This document shows, piece after piece, positions 61,184 to 64,000 of a stretch of DNA of 64,000 nt. The position numbers and the translations under genes are program-made. The DNA lies in NCBI RefSeq assembly GCF_000377945.1, contig NZ_KB898935.1, positions 1 through 64,000 of the forward strand, given 5' to 3'. The first letter of the stretch is position 1; every line of letters starts with the position of its first letter. The notes under the pieces were generated by a model. The model saw only the letters and a list, made by a program, of their open reading frames with translations. It ran no database searches and was not told the origin of the DNA. This DNA comes from Thioalkalivibrio sulfidiphilus (lineage in GTDB: Bacteria > Pseudomonadota > Gammaproteobacteria > Ectothiorhodospirales > Ectothiorhodospiraceae).

Positions 61184-62105
61184 GCCTTCCTGGAGCCCCA
61201 TCATCGAAACCCAGTCCCCATCCCGCTGCGGCTACATTGCCATCGTCGGACGCCCCAACGTGGGCAAGTCCACGCTGCTCAATGCCCTGGTGGGCGAGAA
61301 GATCGCCGCCACCACCCGCAAGCCCCAGACCACCCGTCATCGTATCCTGGGCATCGTCACCCGGGGCGCGGATCAGCTCATCCTGGTGGATACGCCGGGC
61401 ATCGATACCCGCTCCGAAAAGCTGCTCGGCCGGGTCCTGAACCAGGCCGCCCAAGCCGTGTTCGCGGACACTGACGCGGTGCTGTTCGTGGTGGAGGCGG
61501 ACCGCTGGGAGAGCGGCGATGCCCAGATCCTGGAGATGCTCAAGCAGGCCGGCGTGAAGAAGCTGGTGCTGGCCATCAACAAGGTGGACCGTCTCGAGCG
61601 CAAGGAGACCCTGCTGCCCTTCATCGAGCGACTGCGGGGCCTGCATCCGTTCTCGGACATCGTGCCCATCTCGGGGCTGCGCGGCGTGAACCTCGAGCCC
61701 CTGGTGGACGTGCTCATGGGCTTTCTGCCTGAAGGTGTGCACCTGTTCCCGGAGGATGAACTCACCGATCGCAGCCAGCGCTTCAGGGTCACCGAGGTGA
61801 TCCGCGAGGAACTGCTGGAACGCCTCGGGCAGGAGGTGCCCTACGCCACGGCGGTGGAGGTGGAGTCCTGGAAGGACACGCCCACGGTCACCCACATCGA
61901 CGCGGTGATCTGGGTGGAGCGTGACAGCCAGAAGGCCATCGTGGTGGGCAAGGGCGGTCGCATGATCAAGAGCGTCGGCACCGCCGCCCGCCACACCCTG
62001 GAAGAGATGCTGGAGCGCAAGGTGATGCTGCGCCTCTGGGTGAAGGTCCGGGAAGGCTGGCAGGCGGACGTGGACTCCATCCGGCGCATGGGGATTGATA
62101 CTTAG
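61158..62105 (+). CDS. era: GTPase Era
   Basis: A 16S rRNA-binding GTPase with G1 (GRPNVGKST), switch I (KPQTTRHRI), G3 (DTPGID), G4 (NKVD) and the KH domain (IVVGKGGRMIKSVGTAAR). From the first in-frame ATG (61158, in the right repeat of the MITE) it would be 315 residues, about 14 longer than E. coli Era. That ATG is poorly spaced from GGTGAG. A good GGAG (61192-61195) instead sits 7 bases before an ATC at 61203, where the family start would be expected. An in-frame TTG lies at 61173. The start is thus unsettled. Confidence 0.9.
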   Translation: MRASHLSLAPSWSPIIETQSPSRCGYIAIVGRPNVGKSTLLNALVGEKIAATTRKPQTTRHRILGIVTRGADQLILVDTPGIDTRSEKLLGRVLNQAAQAVFADTDAVLFVVEADRWESGDAQILEMLKQAGVKKLVLAINKVDRLERKETLLPFIERLRGLHPFSDIVPISGLRGVNLEPLVDVLMGFLPEGVHLFPEDELTDRSQRFRVTEVIREELLERLGQEVPYATAVEVESWKDTPTVTHIDAVIWVERDSQKAIVVGKGGRMIKSVGTAARHTLEEMLERKVMLRLWVKVREGWQADVDSIRRMGIDT

Positions 62106-62106
62106 A

Positions 62107-62210
62107 ATTCAACATTCAAGATTCAACATTCAAAGGGGGCAGCTATGCTGGAGATTCAGGCCGTACGGCCCTGCTCAGCCCCTTTGAATGTTGAATCTTG
62201 AATTTTGAAT
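62107..62210. repeat. Heptamer inverted array 6 (ATTCAAN units, 32-bp hairpin)
   Basis: The left arm (62107-62138: ATTCAAC, ATTCAAG, ATTCAAC, ATTCAAA, GGGG) and the right arm (62179-62210) pair over 32 bp with one mismatch. The 40-base loop contains the palindrome GGCCGTACGGCC (62159-62170). The array begins 2 bases after the era stop and ends 17 bases before the recO start, leaving no room for a normal recO ribosome-binding site. Confidence 0.9.
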
Positions 62211-62227
62211 CTCGATTTCATTACCCC

Positions 62228-62929
62228 GTGAACAGAGTCCACACCACCGGCTTCATCCTGCATGTGCGTCCCTACCGGGACAACAGTCACATCCTGGATC
62301 TGCTCACCGAGGCCGAGGGACGCACCGCCTGTCTGTTCCGCGGCCGCAGCCAGAAGGCGCGCAGTTTCGCTCGCTACGAACTGGCCTGGCAGGGACGGGG
62401 CGAACTCAAGACCCTCAGCCTGCTGGAGGAGCAGTCTGCCGTGGTGCTGGCTGCCCAACGCCTGGCCTGCGGCTTCTATGTCAACGAACTGGCCCTGAAG
62501 CTGTTGCCGCGCCAGATCCCCCTGGAGGGTTTTTTCGAGGACTACGCCCACACCGTCGCGGCGCTGGCCCGACCGGACGAGGATCTGGAACCGCTGCTGC
62601 GGGGCTATGAGCGCAGCCTGCTGCATTACCTGGGTGAGGGGCTGGAAAGCATCGACCTCGCGGCGCTGGAGCCCGAGGCCTGCTATGTGTACGAGGCCCA
62701 GCGGGGCTTGCGGATTGCCGGACCCGGGGAACGATCCCGGGGCGCCTGTGTCCATGGCGAGACCCTGCGTGAACTGCTGGGCGGGGGTGTGCAGACGCCC
62801 AGGGGGCGCCAGGAGGCCAAGCGCCTGCTGCGTGGTCTGCTGGACCATCATCTCCAGGGCCGCCGGATCATGAGCCGCGCGCTGTTTCCCGGCGCAGCGG
62901 GACAGAGACAAGAGAATCGAGAACCATGA
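62228..62929 (+). CDS. recO: DNA repair protein RecO
   Basis: A 233-residue protein with an N-terminal OB fold ([26 protein letters not shown]) and a helical domain. It lacks the zinc-binding cysteines of some homologues. The GTG at 62228 is the only start matching the family (VNRVHTTGF); no ribosome-binding site is visible because the heptamer array precedes it. It ends overlapping pdxJ (ATGA). Confidence 0.92.
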   Translation: MNRVHTTGFILHVRPYRDNSHILDLLTEAEGRTACLFRGRSQKARSFARYELAWQGRGELKTLSLLEEQSAVVLAAQRLACGFYVNELALKLLPRQIPLEGFFEDYAHTVAALARPDEDLEPLLRGYERSLLHYLGEGLESIDLAALEPEACYVYEAQRGLRIAGPGERSRGACVHGETLRELLGGGVQTPRGRQEAKRLLRGLLDHHLQGRRIMSRALFPGAAGQRQENREP

Positions 62930-63666
62930 ACACGCAAACCGCCCTGCGACTGGGCGTTAACATCGACCACATCGCCACCATCCGCCAGGCCCGGGGCACG
63001 TCCTATCCTGATCTCGTCGAGGCGGTGCGCATCGTCGAGGAGGCCGGCGCGGACATCATCACCCTGCACCTGCGCGAGGATCGCCGTCACATCCAGGACC
63101 GCGATGTGGAAGTGCTGCGCGAGCGCATCACCACCGGCATGAACCTGGAGATGGCCGCCACCGAGGAGATGCAGGCCATCGCCCTGCGCATCCGCCCCGA
63201 GGCCTGTTGCATCGTGCCCGAGCGGCGCGAGGAACTGACCACCGAGGGAGGGCTGGACGTGTTGGGTCAGGAGGCACGACTCAAGGCCTTCTGCGCGCCG
63301 CTGCTCGCGGCGGGTATCGAGGTGTCCCTGTTCGTGGAGCCCGACCTGGCGCACCTGGATGCCGCCTTGCGCATCGGTGCGCCGGTGGTGGAACTGCATA
63401 CCGGTGCCTATGCCAGTGCAGCACCGGGGCCGGATCGCGAGGCGCATCTGGAGCGCATCGTGGCCGCCGCAGCCCACGGCCACGCACGGGGCCTGGTGGT
63501 CAATGCCGGGCACGGCCTCGACTACGAGAACGTCCTGTCCATCGCGGCGATCCCTGTGATGCACGAACTCAACATCGGCCACGCCATCGTCGCCCGTGCG
63601 CTGTTCACGGGGATCGGCGAGGCGGTGCGCGCCATGCGTGCCGCCATGGACCGGGCACGGCGGTGA
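62926..63666 (+). CDS. pdxJ: Pyridoxine 5'-phosphate synthase
   Basis: A 246-residue TIM-barrel enzyme with [58 protein letters not shown] and [12 protein letters not shown]. It condenses 1-deoxyxylulose 5-phosphate with 3-amino-2-oxopropyl phosphate to give pyridoxine phosphate. The recO-pdxJ-acpS order is standard. Confidence 0.97.
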   Translation: MNTQTALRLGVNIDHIATIRQARGTSYPDLVEAVRIVEEAGADIITLHLREDRRHIQDRDVEVLRERITTGMNLEMAATEEMQAIALRIRPEACCIVPERREELTTEGGLDVLGQEARLKAFCAPLLAAGIEVSLFVEPDLAHLDAALRIGAPVVELHTGAYASAAPGPDREAHLERIVAAAAHGHARGLVVNAGHGLDYENVLSIAAIPVMHELNIGHAIVARALFTGIGEAVRAMRAAMDRARR

Positions 63667-63674
63667 ACCCTGCC

Positions 63675-64000
63675 ATGAGGATCCTGGGTATCGGCACCGA
63701 CCTGGCCAGCATCCCGCGCATGGCGGGTCTGCTCGAGCGCCACGGCGAACGCCTCGCCCGGCGCATCCTGCATCCCGTGGAATGGCCCGGGTATCACAAC
63801 ACCGCGTCCCCGGCGGCCTTCCTGGCCCGCCGCTTCGCCGCCAAGGAGGCGGCGAGCAAGGCGCTGGGCGTCGGGGTGGGCGCACACATGCGCTTCATGG
63901 ACGTGGGCGTGGATCATGATGCGCGGGGGCGCCCGTTGCTGGTCTTCTCCGGGCGCGCCGCCGAGACCGCCGGGCGTCTCGGGGTGAAGGAGTCCCACAT
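63675..64000 (+). CDS. acpS: Holo-[acyl-carrier-protein] synthase, 3' end beyond window
   Basis: The visible 108 residues start MRILGIGTDLASIPRM with the Mg-binding Asp, and include FLARRFAAKEAASKALG with the second metal-binding Glu. It transfers 4'-phosphopantetheine to acyl carrier protein. The ATG at 63675 is 8 bases after the pdxJ stop; a GTG at 63663 is a less likely start. About 20 residues are missing at the right edge. Confidence 0.94.
   Translation, partial: MRILGIGTDLASIPRMAGLLERHGERLARRILHPVEWPGYHNTASPAAFLARRFAAKEAASKALGVGVGAHMRFMDVGVDHDARGRPLLVFSGRAAETAGRLGVKESH

Overview
The window is GC-rich, densely packed chromosomal DNA from a gammaproteobacterium. The conserved blocks are typical of that class: ffs-dnaX-ybaB-recR, and nadB divergent from rpoE-rseA-rseB-rseC-mucD-grx-lepA-lepB-DUF4845-rnc-era-recO-pdxJ-acpS. 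The overall flavour (a MucD-type rather than E. coli-type sigma-E operon, an ArsS radical SAM enzyme, a rhodanese, a large sensory repertoire and many small intergenic repeats) suggests a free-living Chromatiales or Ectothiorhodospiraceae-like organism. That placement is inference from gene content only.

Layout. Bases 1-8000 hold accessory and single genes: an IS110-like fragment at the edge, cheV, a pirin, two gene remnants either side of a mobile-element end (aldo/keto reductase and VapC), a HIT protein, arsS with a MerA-like flavoprotein, an AurF-like diiron oxygenase, a DUF1820 gene and tRNA-Ser(GGA).

Bases 8029-43162 form a 35-kb signal-transduction island. On the minus strand five genes joined by short overlaps encode an HPt-REC-REC hybrid kinase, an HD-GYP phosphodiesterase, a multi-sensor kinase, a single receiver and an HPt-REC-REC-GGDEF cyclase. 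Divergent from it, behind a candidate FliA promoter, runs a complete chemotaxis operon: STAS, CheY, CheA, CheW, ParA, a soluble globin-PAS-PAS receptor with a CheR-tether tail, CheR, CheD, CheB and a short membrane MCP-like protein. It continues into a STAS / REC-PP2C-HATPase partner-switch pair, an HTH-REC regulator, a REC-HPt protein and three hybrid kinases. The order resembles the Pseudomonas aeruginosa Che2 (F7) cluster, which also lies beside a PP2C/STAS/diguanylate-cyclase module, but the haem sensor here is a globin rather than a haem PAS domain.

Bases 43163-64000 are housekeeping: SRP RNA, dnaX-ybaB-recR, hinT, an outer-membrane protein, rsgA, a cytochrome c, orn, a rhodanese, nadB and the long sigma-E to acpS run, cut by the window edge inside acpS.

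Intergenic DNA is unusual. At least six gene junctions carry arrays of degenerate 7-bp units in inverted pairs, predicting hairpins of up to 44 bp. Two MITE-like elements (about 260 bp each), a remnant end of one of them, and three REP-like loci are also present. One MITE has landed inside a heptamer array just upstream of era and appears to affect the era start; the other sits exactly on the stop codon of a hybrid kinase.
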